Source of the DNA: Liriodendron chinense
Taxonomy: Eukaryota; Streptophyta; Magnoliopsida; Magnoliales; Magnoliaceae
Length of the DNA stretch: 64,000 nt
Reading direction: 5' to 3'
Assembly (NCBI GenBank): GCA_003013855.2
Contig: PVNU02002353.1
Coordinates: 2,294,001-2,358,000, forward strand
Shown here: positions 32,705 to 44,469 of the stretch, piece by piece
Position numbering within the stretch: position 1 is the stretch's first letter
Layout of the letters: each line of letters opens with the position of its first letter
Notes under the pieces: model-generated
What the model was told of the DNA's origin: nothing
Seen by the model: the letters and a program-made list of their open reading frames with translations, nothing else
Databases searched by the model: none
Made by a program: the position numbers and the translations under genes

Positions 32705-35700
32705 AAATGACAAGCTTAATGTTTTTCAATTTGTAGCATGCAGAAGGACAGTTAAAAAGAGAAATTCAACTGCAGTCCACATTCAACTGGAATAAGGTCC
32801 TAATATCGGTCACTAGGATCTTTCAATCTGGGAGATTTTTTGCGCAAGCCCCATCCAAGGTGGGACTCTACGGACTATTGGTGTGTGTTACCAATCCATG
32901 GACCCCACTTGATAAAATTGGAAACCCATGTAACTGTGCGAAGATGCAGGCAAACCATCAAATAATTTCCTTAATTCACAAAATCACATGTTTTAGAAGG
33001 ATCTTTTGTTGATCATAAAACAAAGTTGAATGCTAACGCTTTTTCTTTTCTTTTTTTAATCAGAACTGATCAATAATGCTACAGGATTCAGCAGACACAC
33101 AATTTAAAAACGGAAAAATGTACGAAAAGAAAAGATTCAGTTTTCATTACCTTCCAATGCCTCCTGATCAGTGATGCTATAGTATTCAGCACGTCCTATA
33201 TCTTTCAGAAAGCTGTGCTCTGGCCCAACCCCAGGGTAGTCCAAGCTGTGTGTGATACACGAAATCAGTAAAACAAGACATGTAAATGCTGAGCAGATAC
33301 AGAAAGAAAGCCGCAAATAGAGACCAAAAACAAGAAGAGGTCTATAATTCACGTTTCTTACCCAGCACTAATGGAGTGAGGCTCAACTATTTGTCCATCA
33401 TCATCTTGCAATAAATAGCTCATGGCACCATGCAGAACCCCTACCTCCCCTTTCGTCAATGTTGCAGCATGCTTCCCACTATCTAATCCAAACCCCGCAG
33501 CCTCCACACCAATCAACCTTACATCCGCATCCTCAACAAACTCGTGAAAGAGTCCCATGGCATTAGAACCCCCACCAACACAAGCGACCAGCACATCTGG
33601 CTTTCCACCCCATTTCTCCATTGCTTGCTGCCTTGTTTCTTTACCAATCACAGCATGAAACTCTCTCACCATCATTGGATATGGATGCGGCCCAGCAACA
33701 GACCCCAAAATGTAATGGGTCGACTCCACATTAGTTACCCAGTCCCGTATAGCCTCTGATGTGGCATCCTTCAGCGTGGCAGTACCAGAATGGACTGCTC
33801 TTACCTGCACAGAAATGTTTCAATTGCTGCTTGAAAGAAACAAATGACACAATTCATCCAGGCCAACCATCCACCGTACATACCAGAGATCCAAGAGTGG
33901 ACCACACATGCTGGCCGGCCATCGTATCAATGAACAGGGGCAACTGATTGGTCCATGAGACACAGTAAACAAATCAGATGGCTCGTCAGTGGTCCAATTG
34001 GTCTGTGAGGTCCGCAAGACCAATCAGATGGCCCATTTTGGTCATCCAAATGACCTGTGGGGCACACAGGTCATCGGCTGCTTCCAATCTCCAACCAATA
34101 GCCATGGTGCCCATCTTTCCTTTTAGTCATAAGGTTAAGCATTCATTTCTTTTTTTTTTTCTATCAGTTGGTTTCCTTTTTTATTTAACCTGACTAGAAA
34201 GCAAAAGTGATGTTTTAGGGTGTGTTTGGTTGCACCAAATATCATGAAATTTCATGCTATTTTGCACCAAATTAGACTTGATTAATCATGAAATTTTCAT
34301 GACATTTGGTGGAACCAAACACCCCTTTAATTAAATTAGGAAAGCGGCATGTGCAAGGCCAATATATACAATGCCATACATATTGAACTGGATGGTTATT
34401 TTTTATTGAATAAAGTCGTGAATATCGTTTTAGTTCATACTTCTAGAAGAGTGATTCTTCTTCGCTTTCTATTAGTTTGCTACTAGGCAGCTGTTATGTC
34501 CTCTTAAAACTCCCTATCAATAAAATCAGTGAATATTTTCTGTATCTTTGACTTTGAAGTGAAATCCCTAGTTCGATTTCAGGTTCAATTTTCACTTCTT
34601 ACTGTGTCAAAATCAAGCTAAGAAACAACAATGGCTTAGGATTTAAATTAAAAAATAATAAATAAATAAAAAGTCATTGGCCAACATTCACTGCTTTGCT
34701 AAACAAGTCAAAGTGTTAGTCTTTGATTCACAATTTGTGCAAGTTAGCACCTTCCTGCCTTGTCAGTACAAGGCAATAATTTTGTACAGCCGAAAATTTG
34801 TACCAATACCAATTTGTGCATGAATTGGCATGGTATGATTGGTTAGGAGCTCTCACATTCCATATGTTGATAACATAGCAACAACCAACTACAATCTGTG
34901 TGCTGCAAAAAATACTATTCTCACAAGGTTAGGAGACAGCCCACCCATGAAGGGTGGCATACACCATAAACAATAATGATGGCATGACGCCCACATAAGG
35001 AATGACTTTGTTTGTGCTGCATGAATAGCTCTATGGTGAAGATCAGAGCTGCTACAAACAAGAATGGAATGACAAACCTCTGCCCCAAGAAGCCGCATCC
35101 TAAAAACATTAAGGGACTGCCTCTCCATATCCTGAGCACCCATGTAGATAATACACTGCAAACCAAATCTTGCACATACAGTAGCAGTCGCAACTCCGTG
35201 CTGACCAGCTCCAGTCTCAGCTATGATGCGACTTTTCCCCAAACGCTTGGCAAGTAAAGCTTGCGCAACAGCATTATTGATCTTGTGGGCTCCTGTGTGG
35301 TTGAGATCTTCCCTTTTCAAGTATATGTGTGGACCCTTGCCGTTAGGACGTTTGTAGTGATCCGAAAGTCGCTCTGCAAAGTATAGTGGGGTCTCTCGGC
35401 CAACATAATCCCTCAAAATTCCATCCAGTTCTTTCTGCATTGAAAAAGACAAGTTGAAATCAACAAATGAAAGGGTGACGATGAAATGTGACCAAGGCAA
35501 GGAATAGAAACCAAAAAAAAAAAGAGTGCAGTTATAATATCTAAAAGCAGACAGAGATCAGAGACTCAGTAAAGCAGTGCTTCTGAAAATAAAAATAGCA
35601 AAAAATGAGATGGGAACAACAATAGTTTTATCAAAGTATAGGAGCCAAAAATGCCTAGAATCTTTGGGAATAATGTGTAGCCAACCAATGTTGCAAAAGT

Positions 35701-38620
35701 CAAAATGAACAGCCTCAAATTCAGGGGCCAAATCATGACCAAGATATGCATCCGGCCCACAACCTTGGCACAAGGACGAAATTAATCCATAATTGATTAA
35801 ATTTAATAAATATAAAAAAGGATGCTGATAACTACAGTAAATCATGAATAAACCCCAATAATCCACCAATTAACATGTAAAGCAATCAACATACTAAGAA
35901 CCTAAAAAGAACAAACCCAAAAAAGCTGAAATATAGACACCCACTTATCTGAATAGCAAAAAATACCAATCCCTAAAACAAATAGGCAGCTAATAGAAAG
36001 TTCAACAATGATAATAGGTGCTCAAAATAACAAGTCACAGAAATCACTGGACAACCCAATCTTACATCTCAGCTAGTCTAGATCCTGTTTTTCCCCTGGA
36101 TCTACACCACAAGTCAGCATTTCCCTTAGAGCAGAACCAGAAAAGCAACAAAAGAAAACATCCTACTACCATATCCGCAAGAAGAAAACAGCCGTCCAAC
36201 CAACCACTACAACATCCAAACAATTAAAGATAACACAAAAAAAGGTATGGCTCATGTCATTAAGTGAATGCCTAATGTATTCTTGATTTTTTTTTTTTTT
36301 TTTTAAATACACAAGTGGTACTTGGGGACAAGATCCTTCATATGGTCGACCCATCCATCATGGATACAAGGTGAAGGCACTAAAAGGGTCAGGGGAAGAC
36401 TCAAAAGGACATGGGTGGAGGTACTAAGAAAAGACTTGATAACCTACAGTCTAACAGAAGTTATGGCCCTTGATTTTGTGGAATGGCATAACATCATTCA
36501 TGTAGCCGACCCAATTAATTAGGATAAGGCTTAGATGATGACGACGACGACGACGACGACGGTGATGACCCATCCATCACGGTCCAAGGATATGGTTGTC
36601 AATGGGTACCCAATGATCTTGACCCAATTTTAACCGGTCCAAGTTCCATTTATTGGACTAATTAAGAAATTGGACTAGGTCCAAGTCCCTCCTTTTGGAC
36701 CCTATTAAAAACCGGCTCTAGACGGGTATGGGTCATGGACCCGGTTAAATTTGGGCTGGGTCCAGGTAGTTTTAATAGTGAAATTATGTGCGTAGTTAAA
36801 TTTGATTATTCTATTAAAAGAGACAAGGTTTCCTAAGCCACACACATGTAAGTGAGCCTGTTTACACACCATGCGTATGTCAAAGTGGCTCACGTGTGCG
36901 TGATCTAACCCATCCATCAGTGTAGGCCCCACCATGCAAATGCTCTTAGTTGTCCTGAACCCAGGCCGAAACCTAGATCCAAAGACCCAATGGGTACCTG
37001 ACGAATATCTGAACCCAATCAAATACAGGTCCGGGTCTCTAAGATCTAGACTTGGACCTGAAAGGACCCAGGCCCAGCAAGGCCCGAACTTGGTTAGCTT
37101 GGGTACAAGTGGTATAGGATCGAACCCAAACCAGAGTCCTTGATAGCCTAATCATGAGGAATCCATAACTAAAAAATTCCCAATGATTGAATAATATTAA
37201 TCATCTTATCTATTGCCTACAAATGAACACTTTAAGAGATGAAAATAAGCAACACTCCCCAATCAACAAGCAAACTTCTTCCACTTGGATGACTAGGGTC
37301 CAATCAATGAGGCTATTGAGCTATGAGGGGTATGATACGTGTGATGCATGCGGAGCGAGGAGGGTGTGTGTGTGTGTGTGTGTTGGCACTCTATGTAGTA
37401 GAGATGAACCCCATATTCTCCACTTAATGAACAGTCCAGACTTCATCTATGTGTGCTACAAATGCAACCTTGGTTCCAGGATATGAGGGTTTTTAGTGTC
37501 CATCAAAGACAGAAGCCCTTGTATTAACAAGCTAATGAAAAGAAAAGTCATAAACCACTCCATTTATCAGGACTAATGAAAAGAAAAATCAATTGTTTGA
37601 TGAACAATCTGAGCACAGAAATAAACAAAATAAGTAAATAAATAAACACTTGTCAATTTCTTCAAAGCAAAAGGCCATGATTTTGCTGATGATTGTAAGT
37701 TAGTAACACCCAAACAGATAGAAATGATAGATAATCTCCCCCCCCCCCCCCCCCCCCCCCCCCACAACACACACACACCAAAAAAGAAAAAGAAAAAGAA
37801 AAAGAAAAAAATCAATGCTTTAATCAATAACATCAGATATAAAGAAAAACAGGCATTGTTCCAATTCCTCAAAATCCATAACTGTCATGCATTACTACAA
37901 TATTCTACAAACCAAAGTGCCAGTTTTGACTCAGCCCGGCAACTGTACCGTGACCCAGACCATTCATCCAAAGGATCCCATCATGAATGGCTCATGCCCA
38001 ACAATCTCTCCTATCTGAAAATCTCACCCACACAATCAGTAGACTCTTTTCCCATCAAATGCAGACCAACGGAAAAGCCCTTCATTTGAAGGCCCCCAAT
38101 TGGACATTTAAGACCATCAGATGATGGATAATTCTACAGATTCTGCATCCAATATGGGCACCACAAGGTGAACGGTCGAGATCATAAAAGTTGGCCCTAC
38201 ACGTCCTGTTGATAGGCGAAAAACACCACCATTTTCCTCAACCCAGCAACAGATAATACCTCAAAAAATGGGATGATATTTCCACCCCCTAATATTGACA
38301 TTTTCAACCACATATAGGACTACCTCAATCCCAATAATTTCTTCATTCCGCAAATCCTTTTAACAACCAAAATTACAATTTTAACGGGCAGACCCGACAA
38401 TTCCAGGGGCCTGAAATTTCAATTTGCCATGAAAATCACCAAATAAGAATAAAGTAAAATTACGAACAATCCATACCTGAAAATCCTCATCCGTGGCAAG
38501 CGATCGGAACGCCGTTTCAAGCTCAGAGAGAGCGTACATTAGCGTCTCCGGCACGTACTTCCCCCCGAATTTTCCATACCGACCGAATGAATCCGGCCTC
38601 TGCAAGATCCTATCTTCCAT
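31653..38620 (-). CDS. TSB: Tryptophan synthase beta subunit
   Basis: Coding exons (minus): 38620-38477, 35434-35078, 33804-33362, 33245-33151 and 31828-31653, 1215 nt from this Met (404 aa). All introns are GT-AG. The enzyme condenses indole with serine to form tryptophan, using pyridoxal phosphate, in plastids. Seen in order: RPDSFGRYGKFGGKYVPETL; HTGAHKINNA with the PLP-binding Lys; ETGAGQHGVATA with the catalytic Glu; the GSVAGPHPYPMMV segment; CVGGGSNAMG, which binds the PLP phosphate; AGLDYPGVGPEHS; and SGRGDKDVQT near the C-terminus. All active-site motifs are intact. Starting at 38620 gives no transit peptide. An upstream ATG at 38786 encodes a convincing transit peptide, but in another frame (see the entry at 38621-38786). 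A corrected product would be about 459 aa, near the family's usual 470. Confidence 0.94.
32657..32698 (+). repeat. (TC)21 microsatellite in TSB intron 4
   Basis: Uninterrupted TC dinucleotides. On the transcribed strand this reads as GA, so it is not the splice-site polypyrimidine tract. Confidence 0.95.
34217..34326. mobile_element. Small MITE in TSB intron 2
   Basis: About 110 bases bounded by AGGGTGTGTTTGGTTGCACC and, reversed, AGGGGTGTTTGGTTCCACC. The ends extend inward into inverted ATCATGAAATTT phrases. Flanking TT/TTA bases suggest a 2-3 bp target duplication. GGGTGTGTTTGGTT-type ends are common in plant Harbinger- or hAT-like MITEs, and I cannot decide between them. Confidence 0.65.
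36331..36566 (+). mobile_element. RTE-type LINE, 3' fragment with GAC-repeat tail, in TSB intron 1
   Basis: The frame 36322-36522 includes TKRVRGRLKRTWVEVLRKDL and ALDFVEWHNIIHVADPIN. This is the C-terminal tail of plant RTE reverse transcriptases (RGRP..TW.E..RKDL...GL.E.MALD...W...I.VADP). After the stop come CCAATTAATTAGGATAAGGC and a GATGATGACGACGAC tail (36534-36566), the usual simple-repeat 3' end. The fragment is 5'-truncated and lies antisense to TSB. Confidence 0.85.
36590..37145. repeat. GGGTCC/GGACCC-rich degenerate tract
   Basis: Many copies of GGTCCAAGT, GACCCGG, GGGTCCAGG and GGCCCA words in both orientations, interrupted near 36785-36940 by ordinary sequence. It resembles the hAT-like MITE interior at 801-1275 but lacks clear inverted ends. 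Similar tracts lie at 47040-47220 and 48840-49195. Confidence 0.4.
37738..37763 (+). repeat. Poly-C homopolymer (26 C) in TSB intron 1
   Basis: Uninterrupted cytosines, followed by ACACACAC and then an AAAAAG repeat (37782-37809). Confidence 0.95.
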
Positions 38621-38786
38621 CTGGACCGCCGGATCTCGAATGAGAGTACAGCAGATGGACGGAAGGGATTTTCGGGAGAGTGAGGGAGCTGGATGGAATT
38701 TCTGGAATCTAAGAGGTAGTTGGAGGGAGGGATTTCAAAGAAGAGATAGAGGGAGAAAGAGTAGGGTTTGCGGCAGATACAGCCAT
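38621..38786 (-). pseudogene. TSB transit-peptide region, split by a frameshift
   Basis: On the minus strand an ATG at 38786-38784 opens MAVSAANPTLSPSISSLKSL and stops at TAG 38711-38709. The frame that continues into the enzyme is open from 38734 and reads LRFQKFHPAP, then SLSRKSLPSICCTLIRDPAV, up to Met-38620. Both halves have transit-peptide composition (Ser/Pro-rich, few acids), and the second ends as known TSB transit peptides do (S-C-T-I/L before the mature start). A one-base excess (or two-base loss) between 38734 and 38712 would explain it, either as a real mutation or an assembly error. Confidence 0.8.
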
Positions 38787-38850
38787 TTTCATGTGGGGGG
38801 TTTTGGGGCGCTGTTCTCCAGGTGGGGTTTTAGAAGAAGAGGGGGTTGGA

Positions 38851-38861
38851 AATGTATATTA
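38851..38861 (-). promoter_or_regulatory. Possible TATA element of TSB
   Basis: The minus strand reads TTAATATACAT about 65 bases upstream of the 38786 ATG. The placement suits a short leader, but the match to TATAAA is imperfect. Confidence 0.3.
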
Positions 38862-39193
38862 ATTCAGTAGTCCCGCAGGCTACAGAAGTTTTATCGGCCC
38901 TCGAATGAGGAGGACTGCGATTTGGAACCGCACGTTTTGGCGGTCCCGACGGCCCAGCATGCTCACGTGCGGGTCACTGATTGCCTTCCAGGGAAATGAT
39001 CCGATACAGCGGCGTACCATAAGATATGTACCGCCATTTTTTTTCCCGCCAACGTGCAATATATTTAGAATATCCTATCCATTGAGAGGTGGGCCATGCC
39101 ATGAAAGTCACCAGGTTTTAAAATCAGTTCGATCCACATTCGGTGGGCCGCACAGTTATTGCAATCCATACCATCGGTTTGATTTAGATCCCC
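38862..39193 (-). promoter_or_regulatory. Upstream region of TSB
   Basis: About 330 bases separating TSB from the hairpin MITE at 39203. GC-richer than surrounding sequence, with no recognised gene. The promoter of TSB should lie here. Confidence 0.4.
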
Positions 39194-39202
39194 TGAAACG
39201 AA

Positions 39203-39742
39203 GGGAGCGGATTAGGTAAGACCCCGAGGTGGGTGGGACCCCTGACTGTGGGGCTACTTTGATGTATGTGACTACATCCACGCAGGTTCATCCGTATTGA
39301 AAGTTCATTTTATGGCATGGTCTAAAAAATGAACGGATTCCAAATCCCATATAGGCCATAGTACAGGAAACAGTGGTGACGGGCCATTAAAAAACTTTCT
39401 GTGGACCACAAAAGCATTGGATCAAGATGATATTTATGTGTATCTTCATCTAGGTGTTTGTGATCTTATCAACGGGTTGGATGGCAAATAAACATTCCAC
39501 CATGGCAAATAAATATTATGGTGGAATTCAAGAAGTTTTCAATGATAGAGATTCAATCACGACTGTTTCTGTGGTGTGGTCCACCTAATATTTGAGTCAG
39601 CTTCACTTTTTGGATAAAACCTTAAAATTAGCTTTAAAAATGGTTGGACGGTGTGAATTTAAGACACATACATCAATATGAGCCCCACAGTCAGGGGTCC
39701 CACCCACCTCTTTGGATCCCGGGTCTCACCTAATCCACTTCC
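39203..39742. mobile_element. Mutator-like hairpin MITE with perfect 9-bp TSD
   Basis: Flanked by TGAAACGAA at 39194-39202 and 39743-39751. The ends are GGGAGCGGATTAGGTAAGAC and, reversed, GGAAGTGGATTAGGTGAGAC. The interior follows the copy at 17485-17988, with a local duplication of CATGGCAAATAAA (about 39480-39515). It lies 417 bases upstream of the TSB ATG. Confidence 0.87.
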
Positions 39743-40004
39743 TGAAACGAAGAGCAGAGGAAAAATATTACCGTGAAAATCTCATTTGGCTTTTATTCAG
39801 TTTCCTGAAAATGCCATTCTCCATTTTTAGCAAATTCTTAGGTCAGACTCGAAAACAGGAAATATCTGTTTGAAGCTTTTTTTAGTGGTACATGTCTTCA
39901 TATTTGTTTGCAATCACACCACACCCTCATCCAACCTAGTCACACCAATATCATGCAATGTGACATGGATTAACGAAGAGGTAGCGAGTATGGATTTCCA
40001 CAGC

Positions 40005-40212
40005 CGGAGTAAAAACACAAATATAAGCCTGATCGAGAACTTATGTGGCCCCAAGAAGTTTTCAACTGTATCATTCAATCCCCACTTTTTTATCCATGGT
40101 GTGGTCCATTTGAGCTTTGGATCTGCATCATTTTGGACTCATGCCCTAAATGACTGAAAAAAATAGCAACGAAGGAACATAGTAGATAAAACAAATACAT
40201 CACGTTGGCCCC
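40005..40212. mobile_element. Right half of a hairpin MITE
   Basis: It starts within the loop region (AAAAACACAAATATAAGCCT) and runs through ATGGTGTGGTCCATTTGAGC to AAATACATCACGTTGGCCCC. The left arm is missing. It runs into the tandem repeat at 40215. Confidence 0.6.
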
Positions 40213-40214
40213 AC

Positions 40215-40447
40215 GAGCAATTCATTTCCCCATGAATTCATTTCCCCTAGCATGTTTCCAAGTTAGTTCTGGATCCTCCTTGCTGCCTTTTGGACATTGC
40301 ATGACCTTGGTGTGACATCCGGTGGGCCCCACGGAGCAATTCATTTCCCATGAATTCATTTCCCCTAAGATGTTTCCACGGTTAGCTCTGGAATCCCTCC
40401 TTGCTACCTTTTCGTTAGTCCACGTGACATCATGACCTTGGTGTGAC
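40215..40447 (+). repeat. 119-bp tandem duplication
   Basis: Two units begin GAGCAATTCATTTCCC (40215 and 40334) and end CATGACCTTGGTGTGAC. They differ by a few substitutions and small indels. The unit begins with the last CCCACG of the adjacent MITE fragment, so the duplication arose after that insertion. Confidence 0.85.
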
Positions 40448-40450
40448 TAG

Positions 40451-41136
40451 GATTAAGTGAGGTCCCGGAACAATGTCGCCCGGACTGTGGAGCCCACCTT
40501 GATGTATATGCAGTATATCCATGCTGTCCGTCCTTCTTACCAGCTCATTTTAGTGCATGAACCGAAAAATGAATCAGGTACAAATTTCAAGTGGACCACA
40601 ATACAATAAACAATGATTATTTGATGTCCACCAGTTAAAAACTTCCTAGACACCTCCACAACGCATAGTACCCATCCAAGCCGGCCCATTGACACGCTCC
40701 GGGCTCATTGGAAGACTCACGAGAGTTTTAACAGGTCATAGGTTCTAGTACTCATTGTGGTGTGACTAGGGCCGAACATAACCTTGATGCGAATGTGGTA
40801 TACTTGTAATTATTTTTGTGGCTCATTTTAAGACATGATTCTAAAAATGAAGCAGATGCTAATATCAGCAGAATACAAGGTGGGGATTGAATTCCCAACA
40901 TTAGAAACATCTTATATTAAGCTGATATTTGTGTTTTCCCTTCGTCCATAAATGTATGACTTTACCAACAAGTTGGATGGCTAATAAACATTATGTTGGA
41001 CCCTTAAGTAGTTTTTAATGACTGGTGTTTAATGACCATTGTTTCCTGTGATGGTTCCACCTTAGATCTTTTATCAACTTAATTTTTTTACCATGCCATA
41101 AAATGAGGGGGTAAAACAGATGGACAAACTTGACAT
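40451..41136. mobile_element. Two hairpin-MITE fragments separated by anonymous sequence
   Basis: 40451-40650 is a left arm (AGGATTAAGTGAGGTCCC, ATATCCATGCTGTCCGTCC, CAAGTGGACCACAA). 40760-41136 carries internal and right-arm parts (CTCATTTTAAGACATGATTC, AAGCTGATATTTGTGTTTTC, GTTTCCTGTGATGG, AACAGATGGACAAACTTG). The piece between, 40650-40760, is unrelated. Confidence 0.6.
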
Positions 41137-41144
41137 ACACACAT

Positions 41145-41636
41145 GGAAGGGGATTGCATACTGAGTAAACTCTGTGAGGCTACCATGATTTATATGTTTT
41201 ATCCACTCCATTCATCCATTTTTAGATAATTTTAAGGCTTTAGTCCAAAAAATGAAGCATATTCAAAACTCAAGTGGACCACCACAAGAAGCAGTGTGAA
41301 ATGAGCTTCTGCTAATAAATTTTTGGGAGCTACAAAAGTTTTGTATCAATCCGATATTTGTTTTTTTTCCTTCCATCCATGTCTGGCCGATCTTATGAAC
41401 AGGGTAGATGACAAATAAACATCACCATGAGCCTTGGAAAGGTTTATATGGTGGAAATCATTATATCCTACTATTTCATGGGGCGTAGTTCAATTTAACT
41501 TTGGATATGCTTCAATTTTAGCCTCAACTCCTAAATAGATGGAAAAATGGATGGACGGCGTGGATAACCCACAGATTTTCATAGTGGGCCCAACAGAGTT
41601 TAGTGAGTGCCATAAAAGCATACGCAATCCCATCTC
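41145..41636. mobile_element. Hairpin MITE (GGATTGC / ACTGAGTAA type)
   Basis: The left end GGAAGGGGATTGCATACTGA runs into GTAAACTCTG. The right end reversed is GAGATGGGATTGCGTATGC. The arms include TTTTATCCACTCCATTCATC and, inverted, GGATGGACGGCGTGGATAAC. No target duplication is visible. Confidence 0.7.
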
Positions 41637-41641
41637 ACAAT

Positions 41642-42150
41642 GGAAGCCGGAACTGTGGGGCCCACCGTGATATATGTACTTTATTGTCCATCCATTTTAC
41701 TAGATAATTCTACGGCCTGAGCCAGCATATCCAAAGCTCAAGTGAACCACACCACAGAGAGAGAGTGTGAATTGAATGTCTACCGTTGAAAAATTCTTAG
41801 GGCCACATAAGTTTTGTATCAAGCTGATATTTGAGTTTTCCTTTAATCCGTGTCTTTGTCTATGTGATGTTCTGAACAGGTTGGATGACAAGTAAACAGT
41901 CACTGTGGCCCTTGGAGACTTTCAACTGTGGAAATCATTATTCCCACTATTTCCTGTGGTATGGTCCACTTGAGTATTGGATAGGCTTCAATTTTGGACT
42001 CAACCACTTAAATGAGCTGAAAAAACTAATGGATAGCATGGATAATTCATATACATTCACATTGGGCTCATATACATTCACATTGGGCCCAACTGAGTTA
42101 ACTCAGTACAATACAAGCGTATTGAGTTACTCACCATGCAATCCGATTTC
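41642..42150. mobile_element. Hairpin MITE (GGATTGC / ACTCAGTA type)
   Basis: Begins GGAAGCCGGAACTGTGGGGC, with part of the left terminus lost. The right end reversed reads GAAATCGGATTGCATGGTG, after an inverted GAGTAACTCAATACGC phrase. A 20-base direct repeat, ATATACATTCACATTGGGC(T/C), lies near 42048-42088. Confidence 0.65.
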
Positions 42151-42245
42151 TCTCCCCCACACATTCATTGAGGTGGGCCCCATGGTCAATGACACACCCA
42201 TCTGGCTGGATCCGGGCTCGCCCATAATCCACGTTCATGATTGCG

Positions 42246-42874
42246 AAATCGGATAACTCCACACGCTCTTATTTGTCCTCAGTTGGGCCCACCTAGAATG
42301 TATGTGATTTATCTATTCCGTCCATATATTTTTAGTAATGTAGCCAAATATTTAAACATATCCAAATTTCAAGTAGGCCATACCAAGGAAACAGTAGGTA
42401 TAATGATTTCTCCACACGCTCTTCTCGGGCGGAGTAAACTCAATTGAGCCCACCTAGAATGTATGTGATTTATCTATTCCGTTCATATGTTTGTAGAGAC
42501 TGAGCCAAAAATTCAGGCATATCCAAATCTCAAGTGGACCATACCACAGAAACAGTGGGAATAATGATTTCCACCGTTGAAACCTTCTCAATCCCCACAG
42601 TGATGTTTATTGGTCATCCAAACTGTTCATAAGATCACATGGACATGGATGAAGGTAAAAAATCAAATATCAACTTGATCCAAAACTTTCGTGTCTTCCG
42701 AGAAATTTTCAATGGTAGAAATTCAGCTCACACCTTTCCTGTGGTCTTTAGATTTTGATATGCTTCATTTTTTTGGCACCATAGCTAAAATTATCTGTTA
42801 AGGGGATAAAATACGTAAATCACGGTGGGCCCCATAGAGTTTACTCCGCACGCTCACCACGCAATCCGCTTCCC
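42246..42874. mobile_element. Hairpin MITE with duplicated left arm
   Basis: Flanked by ATGATTGCG (42237-42245) and GTGATTGCG (42875-42883), 8 of 9 identical. The left end is AAATCGGATAACTCCACACG and the right end reversed is GGGAAGCGGATTGCGTGG. The left arm appears twice, starting at CTCCACACGCTCTT near 42258 and 42411. The second copy has ACTCAATTGAGCCCACCTAG. This makes the element 629 bp rather than about 500. Confidence 0.75.
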
Positions 42875-42883
42875 GTGATTGCG

Positions 42884-44060
42884 CCTGAGAAATTTTTGGA
42901 GGCTCTTTCAGTAATGTGAGCACGTCGAGATTGGAGAGTCTATTCGCAGCACACTTAAAGACGTAGAATGCTTATGAGAGATCTGATCCATTCATCCTGC
43001 GGATCATCTTGTTACAATCTTTGGTCCAAATTTCAAGATCGTTTACTCATCAGGTGGGCCAAATTGTCGTTAAATGTAAACTGATGGTCCTATTTTTTTC
43101 TAACTATAGATTTTTTAGAATCATGGAATAGTCTCACGAGTGGACCAGCCTAATATTCGGCCAGATCATTTTCACCGTTGGATCAACCTGATGTGTGGAC
43201 TGGATCATTTACACGTGTCACAATTTGACACGTGTGATGCGAATGTCCTCTTTAATATCTTCTCGCACTGCAGGATCACTGCAGCACGTGTGCTTTTGAG
43301 AGGTCGTGAGCAGGCAGCGTGCGCGAATACAGTTCAGTGCGTGTTCGTTCTGCCTTCATCACGACTGTAAAATCCACCATGCGTCTCCGCCAAGTTGTGC
43401 CCATATGATGAGTAGTCACATTATCGGAACCGTCCATATTGTGAAACGTATTCTGTGAGATCATAGAACAATTTTTCTGAAAGGATTATTATGACCATCA
43501 CCCACTCTGAAGATGAATTTAGAACTTACAATACCAATGGTTCAAATTCATCCCAAAAAATCAAAGGCTAAGATCATCAATAAAGCGTCCTTACGAGCCA
43601 ATAGCTTGTTTGTGGTAATGAATCAGAATATTGACAGTTCACAATATCGAACGGTCTCATCACGTGGCCCTGGTGGGTGGTGACGCACGCTCAACTATGA
43701 GTGGCGACAGAGGTTAAACCGAACTACCATCCTGACCGTAGACGCAGGGAACTTCTATGTTCATGAGGGACCGTTAATCTAGTGGGCCACCATGTCAATT
43801 TGCTATAGGCGACATTTTAGAGTGACTGGACAATCTGAGCTTTTACAGAGAGCGTGGGTTTGTTTTGTGAGAACCGTCTTTCTTTCTAAGCCCCTGGAAT
43901 GCTGCGTCTCGATCCGTTCAATGGGGTCCATTGAATCCTAAAATCTACGGTCCTGATCACGTACACGGACCACGTGTTAACAGAGAAGTTGCATTTTGCA
44001 GCGCATCATGTACTTTGTTTGAAAAAGCGCATATATTTCTCCCTTGAAAAATTGGGCTTA
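42884..44060. other. Intergenic, no gene recognised
   Basis: Short frames only. No transposon ends or conserved motifs are visible. Confidence 0.35.
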
Positions 44061-44063
44061 AAT

Positions 44064-44358
44064 TTGTGGGCTCCACTGTGATGTATATGGTATATTTGTC
44101 CTGTCCATGCATTTTACTAAAACATTTTGAAAAACTATAAAAAACAAATGAGATAGATCCAATACTTAAATAACCCTCAACAAAGGAAACAATGGTCCCA
44201 AGAAGCTTTTAATGATAGGTATTCGATTATTTCTTTCCTATGGTGTGGTCCACTTAAGCTTTGAATCTACCTCAATTTTTATCTTATTTCTTAAATTCAT
44301 CTTGCACAAAGGATAGACGATGTGGATAATACATGCATCATAGTGAGCCTTACATATA
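44064..44358. mobile_element. Hairpin MITE, internally deleted
   Basis: Left arm CTCCACTGTGATGTATATGG then TGTCCATGCATTTT. The right arm is CCTATGGTGTGGTCCACTTA and AGGATAGACGATGTGGATAA, then CATGCATCATAGTGAG. The loop and its flanks are missing. Confidence 0.6.
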
Positions 44359-44469
44359 TTTTACACTATCCTCGATTTAGCATTGGAAAAAAGTAAACAC
44401 CAAATCAGACTTCAAAAATAATCATTACTCATTTACAATTACTAGGGGAATTGAAAAACAAATAAGCCC

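Noticed and set aside
36590..37145. Possible second hAT-like MITE with GGGTC interior.
   Set aside because: No inverted ends or 8-bp duplication could be aligned, so it is listed only as a degenerate repeat tract.
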